The notes under the pieces: generated by a model
Told to the model about the DNA's origin: nothing
Database searches by the model: none
What the model saw: only the letters and a program-made list of their open reading frames with translations
Assembly: GCF_030818545.1 (NCBI RefSeq)
Contig: NZ_JAUTAH010000001.1
Location: 1,059,001 to 1,123,000, forward strand
Length of the DNA stretch: 64,000 nucleotides
Direction: 5' to 3'
Origin: Brevundimonas sp. SORGH_AS_0993
Lineage (GTDB): Bacteria > Pseudomonadota > Alphaproteobacteria > Caulobacterales > Caulobacteraceae
Made by a program: the position numbers and the translations under genes
Shown here: one piece after another, positions 63,321 to 64,000 of the stretch
Numbering within the stretch: the first letter of the stretch is position 1
Layout: each line of letters starts with the position of its first letter

Positions 63321-64000
63321 TCAGCGGCCTATAACCAGCGTCCCCGAGCCGATGACGGTGCGCGAGACATCGCCGGTCGCGGCGCCCACACGCACATCGC
63401 CAGAACCGGCGATGCTGACGCTCAGATCGCGGGTCGCCCCGCCGTAGCGCACACTGCCCGAGCCGCCGATGGCGACCGACAGGTCGCTCATCTGGCCGTC
63501 GCGGACGATCACGTCGCCCGAGCCGCCGATAGCGATGTCGCCTTCGCCACGCGCGCTGGCCACGGTTATGGCGCCGGAACCGCCGATATTGGCCTCCAGG
63601 TCCCCGGTCGCGCCGGCCCAGATCGAGCCCGAGCCGCCCACATTGGCTTCCAGCGAGCGCGAGGTTCCCGCCCGGATCGAGCCCGAGCCGCCCAGCGCCA
63701 ACTCCATCGGCCCGTCCACATTGGCCACGTTCCACCCGCCGCAGCCGCCGTTGCTGAGCGTCACCGAGCGGGCGTTGCGCCCGATGGAGCCGAACACGGC
63801 CCCGCCGGCGCTAAGGTCCACGGCGCGCGGCGTCCGCAGGATGATGGTCGGCGCATCCTCTATCCGGATCACGCCCAGGTTCCGCACCTCGACGGTCGCT
63901 CCATTCGCCGGCTGACCCGGATCGCCGCGGCCTGTGTTGCAGTTGCGGATGGCGCTGCCGCCGCCCCACATCCGGTTACGCGGCAGGCCCCCGTTGATCT
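63321..64000 (-). CDS. GIN-domain (DUF2807-like) secreted protein, 5' end outside window
   Basis: The frame remains open to the right edge, so the N-terminus is missing; at least 226 residues are visible. The sequence consists of parallel-beta-helix-like repeats built on the unit (L/I)GGSGS(I/V)-x-(A/G), e.g. LALGGSGSIRAGTSRSLEANVGGSGSI in pieces and SIAGSGDVRVG, each about 18-24 residues. This is the putative auto-transporter adhesin head (GIN) pattern. A pair of Cys (NCNTGRG, NGGCGGW) may stabilise the top. Function unknown; likely cell-surface. Confidence 0.85.
   Translation of the reverse strand, partial: INGGLPRNRMWGGGSAIRNCNTGRGDPGQPANGATVEVRNLGVIRIEDAPTIILRTPRAVDLSAGGAVFGSIGRNARSVTLSNGGCGGWNVANVDGPMELALGGSGSIRAGTSRSLEANVGGSGSIWAGATGDLEANIGGSGAITVASARGEGDIAIGGSGDVIVRDGQMSDLSVAIGGSGSVRYGGATRDLSVSIAGSGDVRVGAATGDVSRTVIGSGTLVIGR

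Overview
The window reads as chromosome of a high-GC alphaproteobacterium, most likely order Caulobacterales (Brevundimonas or Caulobacter type). This is inference from several things: tightly packed coding sequence with many 1-4 bp start/stop overlaps; an S10-spc-alpha ribosomal cluster ending secY-adk-(tonB-like)-rpsM-rpsK-rpoA-rplQ; an RNase E with long acidic and Arg-rich blocks and a C-terminal GWW motif of the Caulobacter PNPase-binding type; a proteobacterial cisplatin-response-type ATP-dependent DNA ligase; and abundant sensor kinases. No rRNA, tRNA, CRISPR array, complete IS or prophage was recognised.

Layout. 1-2753: 3' part of a class I/II aminotransferase, then a hybrid sensor kinase. 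2833-9667 (minus): an envelope/fatty-acid block reading fabD, a rhomboid-like protease, fabG, acpP, fabF, mltG, yicC, gmk. 9800-11686: mutL, with a GC-rich repeat element in its linker. 11725-13545 (minus): a visibly AT-richer three-gene island (STAS/GHKL-ATPase fusion, DUF4325 STAS-like protein, small membrane-anchored coiled-coil protein). This is the best candidate here for an uncharacterised system. 13672-18791: low-molecular-weight phosphatase, small HTH-like protein, rsmD, TMEM175-like channel, GFA-fold protein, RsuA/RluB-type pseudouridine synthase, tadA and a MliC-like lipoprotein. 18788-24583: GNAT, aroB-aroK, xerD, a solitary HicA-like toxin, accA, a response regulator and its coupled partner. 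24574-35162: Atm1-like ABC transporter, threonine aldolase, MscS channel, DNA ligase, second hybrid kinase, BolA, DnaJ-domain protein, SDR and AMIN/amidase_3. 35632-46723 (mostly plus): rne, M48-TPR protease, DsbA-like protein, TPR lipoprotein-like or secreted protein, an ABC-2 exporter pair, GNAT and poxB.

46805-61857 (minus) is the ribosomal protein cluster from rpsJ through rplQ, with secY, adk, rpoA and an intruding TonB-like gene. It is preceded by a candidate promoter and a roughly 230-nt structured leader, and is not directly joined to a str operon (rpsL-rpsG-fusA-tuf). A second copy of the repeat seen in mutL lies between rplO and rpmD. 62384-63130 is a predicted outer-membrane beta-barrel gene with a textbook terminator, and the right edge holds part of a Gly/Ser-rich GIN-type (DUF2807) surface protein on the minus strand.

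Functionally the window is mostly housekeeping: type II fatty acid synthesis (accA, fabD/G/F, acpP), shikimate pathway, translation and RNA decay, DNA repair (mutL, ligase), chromosome dimer resolution (xerD), and envelope maintenance (mltG, amidase, M48 protease, OMP). The accessory or odd parts are the STAS/ATPase island, the rhomboid inserted in the fab order, the orphan HicA, the GAGTGGC/GCCACTC repeats and the TonB-like gene in the ribosomal operon.
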